From a virus: 64,000 nucleotides of DNA. The stretch covers positions 41,688 through 105,687 of the IMG/VR virus record IMGVR_UViG_3300009448_000011. One strand, written 5' to 3'. Of the stretch, positions 16,733-23,883 are shown piece after piece. Positions within the stretch are counted from its first letter, which is position 1. Every line of letters starts with the position of its first letter. The notes beneath the pieces are model-generated. The model had not been told where the DNA came from. It ran no database searches and saw only the letters and a list, made by a program, of their open reading frames with translations. The position numbers and the translations under genes are program-made.

Positions 16733-17138
16733 TCCTGACCAGGACACTATAATACGTCCTTACGGATTAGAAAAAAATCAAATGTATAGTAATTATATGC
16801 CAACGGGCAAAGAAAGCAAAAATTATTTAAGGAGTTACATTAATAAAGCAGAATCTTTAGGGATCAAAGTCAAAGCTTTCAATTTTAACATTTGCGGTCC
16901 TGTTGTCACACAAGAAGCTATTGAATTCGCCAATTACATGAATATTGCAATTAAAGAATTAAATGGAGTGAAAATACAAATCAATGTATTCACTTTGGAA
17001 CAATTAATCAAAGAATTAATGACAAATATAAATGGAAACAAATGGTTCATCACTTCGCAAGTTCCAAGTATATGCTGGGGAAAAGATCAGGTACAATATT
17101 TAATTTCAGAAAAAAAAGCTATATTAACAGAAAGTTAA
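16392..17138 (+). CDS. Cassette ORF B, copy 1 (PD-(D/E)XK-like nuclease, free-standing)
   Basis: 248 aa. It starts inside ORF A in the +1 frame, preceded by AAAGGA. Conserved family features are FQKTLIDGKTYYL, HPFSLLE, KRADLSTSLNLVL and LLELKSSK, giving an Asp...Glu-X-Lys nuclease signature, though RAD replaces the RPD of the other copies. The C-terminal half (KESKNYLRSYI, GPVV, LEQLI, NKWFI) is conserved across copies. This copy is not inside an intron: it lies between the clamp start and the end of a convergent gene. Confidence 0.75.
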   Translation: MLTFQKTLIDGKTYYLRVDKESLINNYIQSLLSFVDHSHPFSLLEPEQVLSQNKRADLSTSLNLVLNRNLLSGKQRQSKLLPGKRSLIANLLELKSSKSTVNPTMIMKEIFLFNPDQDTIIRPYGLEKNQMYSNYMPTGKESKNYLRSYINKAESLGIKVKAFNFNICGPVVTQEAIEFANYMNIAIKELNGVKIQINVFTLEQLIKELMTNINGNKWFITSQVPSICWGKDQVQYLISEKKAILTES

Positions 17139-17240
17139 CGTTCTGATTCATCTATTCCTTCAGACTTATCAATTTTATTCATTTCGCCCCAAAGACCATC
17201 TAAATTTTCTTCATCAGAACCCTCATTGTTCTGATGATTC
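17135..17240 (-). other. Possible -1 frameshift extension of the 17223-17696 gene
   Basis: The upstream gene stops shortly after a run of nine A residues (17241-17249, minus strand). In the -1 frame the reading continues for 34 codons with an acidic tail (EGSDEENLDGLWGEMNKIDK) to a stop at 17135. A slippery A-run directly before the frame change suggests programmed frameshifting, transcript slippage, or an indel error. Confidence 0.4.
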
Positions 17241-17696
17241 TTTTTTTTTCTCAACCTTACTAAAGTCTTCAGTTACAGTATTAAAAATTTTAATAATAGC
17301 TTGTTTTTCTTGTAGAAACTTCATTAAGGCACTTGTTAGTGAAGTATTACATTCACTAACAACATGCATAGAATATTCAAGATAAAGATCATCAGGGTTC
17401 AAAGAACTAAGAGAAAGAATACCTTCAAGACCAGGCTGAACACTCATAATAATATTAATCAAAAAATCGGGGCTTATAAAAAGAGGAACTTCTATAGGCA
17501 AAACAATACGAATTAAATGATTAGATAAAGGATAAATTTGAGAAAAACCGTACGAAGTTTCTCCTTCAATTAACCACCCTTTATCTTCTAAAAATTTAAC
17601 ATTACAAAATTCTAAATATTGAAATAATATTTTATTATTACGAATAGAAAGCATATATTCGTAAGGATTAAAATTAGGATTAGGAGTAGAAAGCAT
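17223..17696 (-). CDS. Hypothetical protein with repeated N-terminus
   Basis: 157 aa, family not recognised. The N-terminal NFNPYEYMLS block occurs twice because of a 33-bp in-frame direct repeat, so translation could begin at the ATG at 17696 or at the second one near 17654. The C-terminus is charged and ends SKVEKKKESSEQ in this frame; a -1 shift on the preceding A-run would add 34 acidic residues. It converges on cassette copy 1. Confidence 0.6.
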   Translation of the reverse strand: MLSTPNPNFNPYEYMLSIRNNKILFQYLEFCNVKFLEDKGWLIEGETSYGFSQIYPLSNHLIRIVLPIEVPLFISPDFLINIIMSVQPGLEGILSLSSLNPDDLYLEYSMHVVSECNTSLTSALMKFLQEKQAIIKIFNTVTEDFSKVEKKKESSEQ

Positions 17697-17719
17697 ATAT
17701 TCGTAAGGATTAAAATTAG
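17645..17719. repeat. 33-bp direct repeat, two copies
   Basis: Identical 33-bp units at 17645-17677 and 17687-17719 (period 42 nt, preserving frame). The repeat spans the start of the hypothetical gene and lies about 50 bp from the TnpB element. Confidence 0.9.
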
Positions 17720-17957
17720 TTTTAAAAAAATTGACTTTTTGTTATTTTGATTTACCTAAAATAGCAGAATGCCCCCATCAGAACGGTACTCCGTTTGGTG
17801 GCGGGATGAATGCGAGTGAGGCGACGATTGCCTGTCCTCCTTCCGAGATCTACCGATTGTCGGGATTGTCGGACAGGCATAAGGAGACGAACAAATTCAT
17901 TGCTTATTCAATGTTTTATCTGAGTTTTTCTGGATAAAATTATGCTATCATAGTTTC

Positions 17958-19220
17958 ATGATAGTTAGAGAAGCCAAGCTAAAATACGGTACAGCAGAGC
18001 AATATTCTGCCATTGATAAAGCCATCCGAACAGCACAGTTCATTCGGAACAAAGCCGTTCGCTATTGGATGGACAATCAAGGTACGAGTAAAGCCGATCT
18101 GTACAGTATCTGCAAAGACTTGGCTAAAGAGTTTGACTTTGCTAAAAAGCTTAACTCCGCTGCTCGTCAGGCTAGTGCTGAACGTGCTTGGGTTGCTATC
18201 TCTAGCTTCTACACCCGATGCAAAAAGCGGCTCACTCCAGTTGGGTCTCCCAACCATGGAAGTAAGACAAAACAAGGCGTAGGCAAGAAAGGTTTTCCAA
18301 AGTTTAAGAAACATTGTCGTTCTGTTGAGTATAAGGTTTCAGGATGGAAACTATCGAAAGATTGCAAATCGATCGCATTCACTGATGGTTTTGAGATTGG
18401 AACATTATCGATATTTTGCAACAATGAAACTCAAGAAGACTTGCATAGGCTGAAAATTAATCGTGTGCGGATCGTGCGGAGAGCAGACGGGTATTATGCC
18501 CAATTCTGTTTTGATGCAGATCGTAAAGAGCAAGGGGAATATTCAGGCAATGTTGTCGGATTGGATTTAGGGTTGAAGTTTTTCACCAAAGACCAAAACG
18601 ATAATGCTGTAATATATCCACAGTTCTTGAGAAAGGCCCAGATGCAACTCAAGAAAACTCAACGTCGATTAAGCAAGAAATTTGTGAAGGGTGCCAAACC
18701 CCAATCAAACAACTACCACAAGGCGCAAAAACAACTAGGAAGAATTCATCTCAAAATTCAACGCCAGCGAAAAGATTGGGCGATAAAAGCCGCCCGAAAC
18801 GTAGTGATATCTAACGATGTCGTGGTGTATGAAAATTTGAAGATTGCGAACATGGTCAAAAATCATCATTTGGCTAAGTCAATTTCCGATGCTGGTTGGT
18901 ATCAATACACTCAATGGCTGGACTACTATGGCAAGATTTGGGATAAAGCAGTTGTGGCAGTATCGCCAAACTATACGTCTCAAGATTGCTCTAATTGCGG
19001 TCATCGAGTGAAAAAGTCTCTTAGTACCAGAACGCACTCATGCCCCAACTGCAAAATTGAAATTTGTCGCGATACGAATGCGGCTTTGAATATCTTGCAC
19101 AAGGGATTGAACATTCTTGGTGTTGAGTGGGACAAAAACAGTACTTCTGGGCAAGAAGGATCTGCCTCTGAGAATGAGGGAAAGCGCGGGGAGAGATGTA
19201 CCTCTACAGTCGATGAGTAA
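17958..19220 (+). CDS. tnpB: TnpB RNA-guided nuclease (IS200/IS605 family)
   Basis: 420 aa. RuvC-like catalytic motifs are complete: GLDLGLKFF (Asp), VVYENLKIANM (Glu) and CRDTNAALNIL (Asp). The zinc finger CSNCG...CPNC sits between the last two. TnpB proteins use an RNA from the element's right end to cut DNA at the donor or target site. Codon usage and GC content differ sharply from the phage genes, indicating recent acquisition, probably from a cyanobacterium. The ORF shows no damage. Confidence 0.93.
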   Translation: MIVREAKLKYGTAEQYSAIDKAIRTAQFIRNKAVRYWMDNQGTSKADLYSICKDLAKEFDFAKKLNSAARQASAERAWVAISSFYTRCKKRLTPVGSPNHGSKTKQGVGKKGFPKFKKHCRSVEYKVSGWKLSKDCKSIAFTDGFEIGTLSIFCNNETQEDLHRLKINRVRIVRRADGYYAQFCFDADRKEQGEYSGNVVGLDLGLKFFTKDQNDNAVIYPQFLRKAQMQLKKTQRRLSKKFVKGAKPQSNNYHKAQKQLGRIHLKIQRQRKDWAIKAARNVVISNDVVVYENLKIANMVKNHHLAKSISDAGWYQYTQWLDYYGKIWDKAVVAVSPNYTSQDCSNCGHRVKKSLSTRTHSCPNCKIEICRDTNAALNILHKGLNILGVEWDKNSTSGQEGSASENEGKRGERCTSTVDE

Positions 19221-19303
19221 TTAAAGACTGCAAGTAATTCTCTGTGAACCGCGAATAAGAATCCCCCGCTATATCGGTACTTCGATTAGCGGCGGGAGTA
19301 TGT
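19150..19303 (+). ncRNA. Candidate TnpB guide RNA (omega RNA) scaffold
   Basis: In TnpB elements the guide RNA scaffold covers the end of tnpB and the right-end hairpin, with the guide taken from flanking DNA. The right-end hairpin at 19263-19297 and its position fit. Boundaries are inferred. Confidence 0.4.
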
Positions 19304-19349
19304 CAAAAAAAGTCAATGAAAAAAGTAAAAAAATTAATAGTTAAAAAAA

Positions 19350-19772
19350 TTAATAGTTAAAAATATCTATAGTTGTATTATTGTTAGTTCGTTTAAAGAT
19401 ATAACTATTATTTTGATAGAGGGTGTATTCTTTTAATTGAATACCAGGAGTGATCAAGTCATAATCAAAAGCAACAATAGCATAGCCAGTGCCATCATTA
19501 ATAGTCCAGGTTATATAGAACTTACTTTTCAAATATTGATCATAGCTAGTATCCATGTCGTAGTAGATACCGTAGGGGGTAGTATTTTCCAGGTAAATTT
19601 GGCTAGAAGAAGTAGCACAATAATTCGATTCTGTCAAACCCAACCACATATTATCGGGAGAACAAGTATTTTGAGAATTTGGCTCGGTTAATTGAAGTTC
19701 TGCAGAGGCAGAAGAACCGCTGATCAAAATACTTAAAATAACTACAATGCCGATTTTCAAATTATTAAACAT
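19350..19772 (-). CDS. Secreted hypothetical protein
   Basis: 140 aa with a clear signal peptide: MFNNLKIGIVVILSILISG followed by SSASAE, a likely signal peptidase I site. The mature part has two Cys (CSPDNMW, YCATSS) that could form a disulfide, and is rich in Tyr, Thr and Asn, suggesting a beta-rich periplasmic or extracellular protein. No family recognised. Confidence 0.6.
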   Translation of the reverse strand: MFNNLKIGIVVILSILISGSSASAELQLTEPNSQNTCSPDNMWLGLTESNYCATSSSQIYLENTTPYGIYYDMDTSYDQYLKSKFYITWTINDGTGYAIVAFDYDLITPGIQLKEYTLYQNNSYIFKRTNNNTTIDIFNY

Positions 19773-19900
19773 TATTTTTTTTATAGTAAATAGTGAATAT
19801 TAAATAAATTACATATTTTCAATTAAAGCAGCAAAATGTCCTCCTTCGGACTAGTATTCCAGTTAAAGGAGGGTAAGGAAGTAATGTTAACAATTTTTTT

Positions 19901-20503
19901 TCATTTAGCGGCCCAACTAGTACCCAATTTACATTCTGCTTTAGAAGGAAAATCAGGCACTAATTTATGTAATAATTCATCCATTGCTTTTTTCATTCCT
20001 AATTCTTGTGCAGCAGCATATTCATAAGAAATATCTTGAAATTTATATTCAGGAATATAAACTTCCCCATCTTTTCTTACATTTACTACTTCACCTTGTC
20101 CAGGGATATAAGTAATACATTCATCATGAACTAAGCCTACGATATAGCCTGGAGAAGAATGTTGTTTATACTTAGTATTAAGCTGAGTAAAAAACTGATC
20201 GATATAATGTGCGGCGCGTTTTGTCATAATACTAGAAAGGCCTTGTATAATGGTATTACAACCTTTACGCATAGTAGCGCCATCATTTTCTATTCCGTGA
20301 GCATTACCTTCGCCAACGAAATAGCGTCTATTTGTTATAGGACATTGTACCCATTTTTGATATCTAGCCAAAGAACTAGTATTATCAATATAGACTTGCA
20401 ATTCTGGAAATAAATTAAAATAGTTTTTAAGAAGTTGTTCAGCAACCTTAATATCTATTTGAAGAGCGGTAGAAATTCTATTAGCACTTCCACCATAAAT
20501 TAC
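19901..20503 (-). CDS. Family A DNA polymerase, C-terminal part, exon 3
   Basis: 200 codons encoding the end of the polymerase fingers/palm. The exon starts at VIYGGSANRIS, the second half of motif B, and contains motif C GLVHDECITYIPG. Open reading extends upstream (to 20563) into intron sequence, but the splice point is set by joining ...KVCGFT to VIYGGSA. It ends WAAK-stop. Together with the exons at 21788-22051 and 23374-23460 it would make a 317-residue polypeptide. Confidence 0.88.
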   Translation of the reverse strand, partial: VIYGGSANRISTALQIDIKVAEQLLKNYFNLFPELQVYIDNTSSLARYQKWVQCPITNRRYFVGEGNAHGIENDGATMRKGCNTIIQGLSSIMTKRAAHYIDQFFTQLNTKYKQHSSPGYIVGLVHDECITYIPGQGEVVNVRKDGEVYIPEYKFQDISYEYAAAQELGMKKAMDELLHKLVPDFPSKAECKLGTSWAAK

Positions 20504-20556
20504 CTTAAACCCTAAATTTTCATCTAGGTTTGGACTATACCTTTTAATGTAATTAT

Positions 20557-20586
20557 TTGACATACATTAAAACACCGTGTTATAAT
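20557..20586 (+). promoter_or_regulatory. Sigma-70 promoter of cassette copy 2
   Basis: TTGACA at 20557-20562, an 18-nt spacer and TATAAT at 20581-20586, antisense to the intron and just beside its S element. Confidence 0.82.
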
Positions 20587-20613
20587 TAGTATAACAAAGA
20601 AACATTTTAGATA

Positions 20614-21192
20614 ATGGACATACAAACAGCGGCGAATTTACAAGAATTAATAGAACAAGATCCTTTAATAGAATTAATCGAAATATGGGATAAAGTTTTA
20701 TACATAAGAAAAGTAAAAGGCCGAGGAAGGTTTCATACTAAAAAAAATATTACTTTGTTAAAAAGTGGAATATACATCAATACAAAATATATACTCCAAG
20801 AATACAAAAGACTTCAAAAAAAATATCACCCTGATTTAAACAAAGGAAAAAAAAATTATGTTGAAATTTCAAAAAGCATTAATCAATGGAAAGACTTATT
20901 ATTTGAATGTGACGAAAGAGAACTCAATAGAACAGTATATCAGTTACTTATTACAACATGTGGACCGCTCACATCCATTTTCAGCATTGGAAAATCAGCA
21001 GACTTTATTTGGGGGCAAGAGGCCGGATTTCTCCACATCCCTAGATTTAATTCTGAACAGGAATTCAAGGAATGGAAAATTCCCTTTAGGAATTGGGCGG
21101 AAAAACTCGATGATTGCCGATTGCCTAGAAGTAAAAGGAAGTTCTCAGATGTTGAGCACTACGGAGTTAATGAAAGAGATCTTCCTTTTTGA
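20614..21192 (+). CDS. Cassette ORF A, copy 2 (HPD-motif protein)
   Basis: 192 aa, aligning throughout with copy 1: QTAANLQELIEQD, ELIEIWDKVLYIRKVKGRGRF, YKRLQKKYHPDLNKG, VEISKSINQWKDLLFE, and after the ORF B start SIFSIG, RFNSEQEFKEWK and the C-terminus NERDLPF. The J-domain-like HPD element is intact. It lies antisense within the polA motif B intron. The stop falls in the sequence that codes MKEIFLF in ORF B. Confidence 0.75.
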   Translation: MDIQTAANLQELIEQDPLIELIEIWDKVLYIRKVKGRGRFHTKKNITLLKSGIYINTKYILQEYKRLQKKYHPDLNKGKKNYVEISKSINQWKDLLFECDERELNRTVYQLLITTCGPLTSIFSIGKSADFIWGQEAGFLHIPRFNSEQEFKEWKIPFRNWAEKLDDCRLPRSKRKFSDVEHYGVNERDLPF

Positions 21193-21589
21193 TGCAGCAG
21201 AAACTATTGTTCCTACTTATGATGTTTCTATGTCTGATTTTCAATCTCAATATTTTCCATTGGGGAAAGAAAGCAAGAATTATTTCAGAAGTTATGTGCA
21301 GGAAGCACTTAATAGAGGCATCAAAGTGAAATCATTTACTTTTTGGTTTGCGGGCCCTCTAGTGTCTATTGAAGCCATCAAATTTTCTATTTATTGGAAT
21401 CGCGTGATCAAACAAATAGGTGGAATTCAAGTAGAAATCAAAGTTTTGTCTTTGGAACAATTAATTAATTACATCATTTCCAATATTCCAACAAAAAAAT
21501 GGTATGTATTAAATCAACATCCTTCTGTTTGTATGAGTAGAGCGCAGGTTGAAGCTCTAATAGAAGCTCAACTAGCCATTTTAGTATAA
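20858..21589 (+). CDS. Cassette ORF B, copy 2 (PD-(D/E)XK-like homing nuclease)
   Basis: 243 aa, starting 244 nt inside ORF A in the +1 frame with AAAGGA upstream. FQKALINGKTYYL, HPFSALE, GKRPDFSTSLDLIL and ADCLEVKGSS give a textbook RPD...E-V-K PD-(D/E)XK arrangement. The C-terminal half is conserved (GKESKNYFRSYV, GPLV, LEQLI, TKKWYV). Its place inside a group I intron makes a homing endonuclease role likely; cyanobacterial I-Ssp6803I is a precedent for this fold in homing. Confidence 0.78.
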   Translation: MLKFQKALINGKTYYLNVTKENSIEQYISYLLQHVDRSHPFSALENQQTLFGGKRPDFSTSLDLILNRNSRNGKFPLGIGRKNSMIADCLEVKGSSQMLSTTELMKEIFLFDAAETIVPTYDVSMSDFQSQYFPLGKESKNYFRSYVQEALNRGIKVKSFTFWFAGPLVSIEAIKFSIYWNRVIKQIGGIQVEIKVLSLEQLINYIISNIPTKKWYVLNQHPSVCMSRAQVEALIEAQLAILV

Positions 21590-21616
21590 TCTTTTAATAT
21601 CTAATTATCTTTAAGT

Positions 21617-21650
21617 CGCCTTGTACATTAATGTATTTAGGCGTTTTTTA
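21617..21650 (+). terminator. Terminator of cassette copy 2
   Basis: CGCCT...AGGCG stem with an inner TACAT/ATGTA pairing, followed by TTTTTT, 27 nt after the ORF B stop. Confidence 0.8.
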
Positions 21651-21787
21651 TTATGTATTCTTAAAAGTCTCTGAACCATTTTATAAACTTTCATTTATAG
21701 CTGGCTGCTGATTGACATATAGTATTTTTTAAACTACTTAGTGTTCCAGCAATTGAGTGTTTTTTACTTCACCATAATTTACAATTT

Positions 21788-22051
21788 AGTGAAGCCGCAG
21801 ACTTTACCACGGTCTCTTCTTGTCCATCCATTCATATCTTTTTTAGCTTCTTTAATAACATTCCATTTAGGAACAGTAGCTAATTCAGGGTACATTCCAA
21901 TAGCCGAAACTACATGAAGATCCCCGTCAGGATTAGGATATGTTTCTTTTGTATGTGGATTAATAAGAAAGGGATTATGCACTTCGGCATCGAAAAACGC
22001 ATTAATCATTCTCTCTATTTTTGCTATACAAGCAATAGCTCTTACTTCTTG
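21788..22051 (-). CDS. Family A DNA polymerase, C-terminal part, exon 2
   Basis: 88 codons, from Q-E-V-R-A-I-A-C-I (directly after motif A DYSA) to RRDRGKVCGFT (first half of motif B; the Arg and Lys bind the incoming dNTP). Splicing joins DYSA to QEVRAIA and CGFT to VIYGGSA, restoring both motifs in frame. It includes the expected O-helix region and the ELATVPKW segment. There is no start codon of its own at the exon edge, supporting splicing rather than separate translation. Confidence 0.85.
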
Positions 22052-22271
22052 CAATATAGTTTTATTCTATACTGGCACTACTCTTCACCATCTCTATTAA
22101 GTACAGGTGTTTTACGTCAGTGCTCTACTCTTGCCCAATTAATATAATAGAATAATAGTTCTAATTAATTTGCTAGATCGGGATTAGTTTACTATCACTT
22201 TCCCCGAATTGGTAAAATATTTTTTATACTATTTCTAATATAAACGACCCTTTTTTATTGTATTTATTTGT

Positions 22272-22300
22272 TTGACATTCAGCCATATAAGAGATACAAT
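22272..22300 (+). promoter_or_regulatory. Sigma-70 promoter of cassette copy 3
   Basis: TTGACA at 22272-22277, a 17-nt spacer and TACAAT at 22295-22300, 28 nt before the ORF A start. Confidence 0.78.
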
Positions 22301-22327
22301 AAAAAAAAGACAAAAAACAAATAAGGT

Positions 22328-22900
22328 ATGGATGCTCAAACTTGTAGAAACCTACAAACATTAATTGATAAAGATAATAATATTGAACTCATAGAAATAT
22401 GGGCCAAGGTACTTTATCTAAGAATGAAAAAAGGAAAAAACAAGTTTTGCAGTAAAAAAGGAATAACTAATTTAAGCTCAGGAATTTATTTAAACTTAAC
22501 TAACTTTAAAAATGAATACACAAAATTGCAACGAAAATATCACCCAGACAAAAATGCAAAACATTTTGAAATTTCAAAAGGTATTAATCAATGGAAAGCA
22601 TTTATATTTGAATGTGACAAACGAGAACTTAATAGAACAGAACTTAATACATTACTTGAATCATGTCCCCCCAACACATCCTTATTCTCTCTTAGAGAAC
22701 CAGCAAGTTATTTACAACAACAAGAGACCGGACTTTTCAACCACCTTGACGACATTGCCAGGCACTATTGGGCCACTGTTACGCCTAAGCAAAGAGCTGA
22801 GGCAGAAGCTAGGGAAGAAGAATGGCTTGCTCGTCGATGTGGTAGAAACAAAGATGGAAGTAAATACGTCGACCCTTATGAAGGAACTTGTCCCTTTTAA
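22328..22900 (+). CDS. Cassette ORF A, copy 3 (HPD-motif protein)
   Basis: 190 aa with an AAGG ribosome site at the ATG. It matches the other copies over the N-terminal part (CRNLQTLIDKDNNIELIEIW, LYLRMKKGKNKFCSKKGIT, YTKLQRKYHPDKN, FEISKGINQWKAF). The C-terminal part is closest to copy 4 (GRNKDGSKYVDPYEGTCPF against GRDKEGNKIRDTYDGTLPF). Copies 3 and 4 form one subgroup, 1 and 2 another. Confidence 0.75.
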   Translation: MDAQTCRNLQTLIDKDNNIELIEIWAKVLYLRMKKGKNKFCSKKGITNLSSGIYLNLTNFKNEYTKLQRKYHPDKNAKHFEISKGINQWKAFIFECDKRELNRTELNTLLESCPPNTSLFSLREPASYLQQQETGLFNHLDDIARHYWATVTPKQRAEAEAREEEWLARRCGRNKDGSKYVDPYEGTCPF

Positions 22901-23300
22901 AGAAGATGCACAACAATTTGTTGATTCATCTTTTAGAAAGGAACAATTTACTTTTAATGCAGAACGCGTTGTCAATTATAAATGTTACATAAGCAATTAT
23001 GTGAAAGCTGTTCAACAAAAAAAAGGTAAAGTAAAACAAATTACTTTTGCTTTTGTAGCTCCAAAAATAACAGTAGATGCATATGAATTGGCGTGGATTT
23101 TAACACATAGTCCAATTTACAATAATATTGGTGGCGTTAAAATCATAGTAGAATTATATACATTAGAAGCTTTTATCGAAAAACTGATTAATATAATCCC
23201 AGCCAATAAATGGTTCATTAAAAGTTCAATTCCTTTTAATTGTGTAAATGGGAGAGATGTAGATCTTCTAGTTAAAGAAAATAGAGCTATTATTATTTAA
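22512..23300 (+). CDS. Cassette ORF B, copy 3 (PD-(D/E)XK-like homing nuclease)
   Basis: 262 aa from the ATG at 22512, which aligns with the start in copy 4; the in-frame ATG at 22554 would give 248 aa. Nuclease motif: KRPDFSTTL...LLVDVVETKMEV (Asp and Glu-X-Lys). The C-terminal segment GPKI-like APKITVDA, LEAFIEKLI and ANKWFIK matches the family. It lies in the +1 frame relative to ORF A, as in all copies. Confidence 0.75.
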   Translation: MNTQNCNENITQTKMQNILKFQKVLINGKHLYLNVTNENLIEQNLIHYLNHVPPTHPYSLLENQQVIYNNKRPDFSTTLTTLPGTIGPLLRLSKELRQKLGKKNGLLVDVVETKMEVNTSTLMKELVPFKEDAQQFVDSSFRKEQFTFNAERVVNYKCYISNYVKAVQQKKGKVKQITFAFVAPKITVDAYELAWILTHSPIYNNIGGVKIIVELYTLEAFIEKLINIIPANKWFIKSSIPFNCVNGRDVDLLVKENRAIII

Positions 23301-23329
23301 TTTATTTATTTTTTATCTTTAGTAATAAA

Positions 23330-23360
23330 CTCAGTATATAGGTGTATACTGAGTTTCAAT
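23330..23360 (+). terminator. Probable terminator of cassette copy 3
   Basis: Nine-bp stem CTCAGTATA/TATACTGAG followed by a weak T-rich stretch. On the other strand the same stem lies at the 5' end of the intron and may be part of its fold. Confidence 0.5.
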
Positions 23361-23373
23361 TTATATTTAGTTA

Positions 23374-23460
23374 AGCCGAGTAATCACTAATACCCACACA
23401 CATACCTTTAGGCGCCGCACCTAAAGCTTTTCTTACCGTTGTTGTAATTTCATATGACAT
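23374..23460 (-). CDS. Family A DNA polymerase, C-terminal part, exon 1
   Basis: 29 codons from an ATG at 23458-23460. After MSYEITT it reads VRKALGAAPKGMCVGISDYSA, the strand leading into polymerase motif A (DYSxxE, catalytic Asp). The reading stops one codon into the intron. A start codon directly before the conserved VRKAL suggests that the C-terminal half of the polymerase is a separate polypeptide, made after splicing of two introns. Confidence 0.75.
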
Positions 23461-23522
23461 ATTTAATTTTAAATTTGGTTTAATTAATGAAAAAGAATAA
23501 ATAGCAATAGAATTAAAATATT

Positions 23523-23864
23523 TTAAACAATATTATGTTTCAACAAAACAAGAATGATTTGTTTAATAATATCGCCATGACAATCATTAGGTTTGCACCA
23601 ACAAGCAAGTTTAAAATCTACCCCTTTTTTTTCTAATTGAGCTAAGCGAATCAATTCATCATAAACAGAGCCTTTTTTCAAAGAATACATTTGAAGAATC
23701 CAGGCCTTATAGAGCTGTAGACTTTCTGCAAGAGTTCTATTATGTCTAACTGCATAAGGATTATTTAAAGGGCTAGCTTTTAAATTGTAATAAGCATTTT
23801 TACGGCCAATGTAGATAATATCTTCGCCAACAAATCCGTCTTTTTTCCCATTGATAATGTGCAT
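23523..23864 (-). CDS. DUF4326-like protein inserted in the polymerase gene
   Basis: Start taken at the ATG at 23862-23864 (MHIINGKKDG), 113 aa. IYIGRKN, SPLNNPYAV, LYKAWILQ and LACWCKPNDCHGDII match the small DUF4326 family found in phages and bacteria, whose C-terminal Cys/His (CWC..ND.CHGD) may bind metal. It is a same-strand gene between the two halves of the polymerase, 12-20 nt after the N-terminal half. Biochemical function unknown. Confidence 0.7.
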   Translation of the reverse strand: MHIINGKKDGFVGEDIIYIGRKNAYYNLKASPLNNPYAVRHNRTLAESLQLYKAWILQMYSLKKGSVYDELIRLAQLEKKGVDFKLACWCKPNDCHGDIIKQIILVLLKHNIV

Positions 23865-23883
23865 AGAGTTGTTCAATTAAATA

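Larger units (their letters stand above)
17765..19303 (+). mobile_element. IS200/IS605-family element encoding only TnpB
   Basis: The left end has an imperfect hairpin at 17771-17804 (CCCCCATCAGAACGG/CCGTTTGGTGGCGGG) and the right end one at 19263-19297 (CCCCCGC.../...GCGGCGGG). Both contain GGTACT in the loop. Between them is an intact tnpB and no tnpA, so movement would need a transposase in trans. Base composition is far more GC-rich than the surroundings. Exact ends are estimates. Confidence 0.75.
20504..21787 (-). mobile_element. Group I intron in polA motif B, with antisense cassette copy 2
   Basis: 1284 nt. The 5' exon ends in T (TTCACT) and the intron ends in G before GTAATTTATGG. 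The core matches group IA-type elements on the minus strand: P-like AATTGCTGGAACACTAAG (21738-21754), Q AATCAGCAGCCAG (21701-21713), R GGTTCAGAGACT (21666-21677) and S AAGGTATAGTCC (20532-20543). R and S flank the cassette, so the ORFs occupy a P7-P9 region loop. Confidence 0.85.
22052..23373 (-). mobile_element. Group I intron in polA motif A, with antisense cassette copy 3
   Basis: 1322 nt. The 5' exon ends in T (TCGGCT) and the intron ends in G before CAAGAAGTA. Core on the minus strand: AATTCGGGGAAAG...CTAATCCCGATC (22175-22210), an R-like GAGTAGAGCACTGACG (22115-22130) and an S-like GAAGAGTAGTGCC (22074-22086), with GCACT/AGTGC able to form P7. The whole core lies 3' of the ORFs, unlike the motif B intron. 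Confidence 0.78.

Noticed and set aside
20504-20563. Reading exon 3 of the polymerase as an independent ORF from 20563
   Set aside because: The extra N-terminal codons come from the intron S element and 3' end; joining at 20503 restores motif B exactly.
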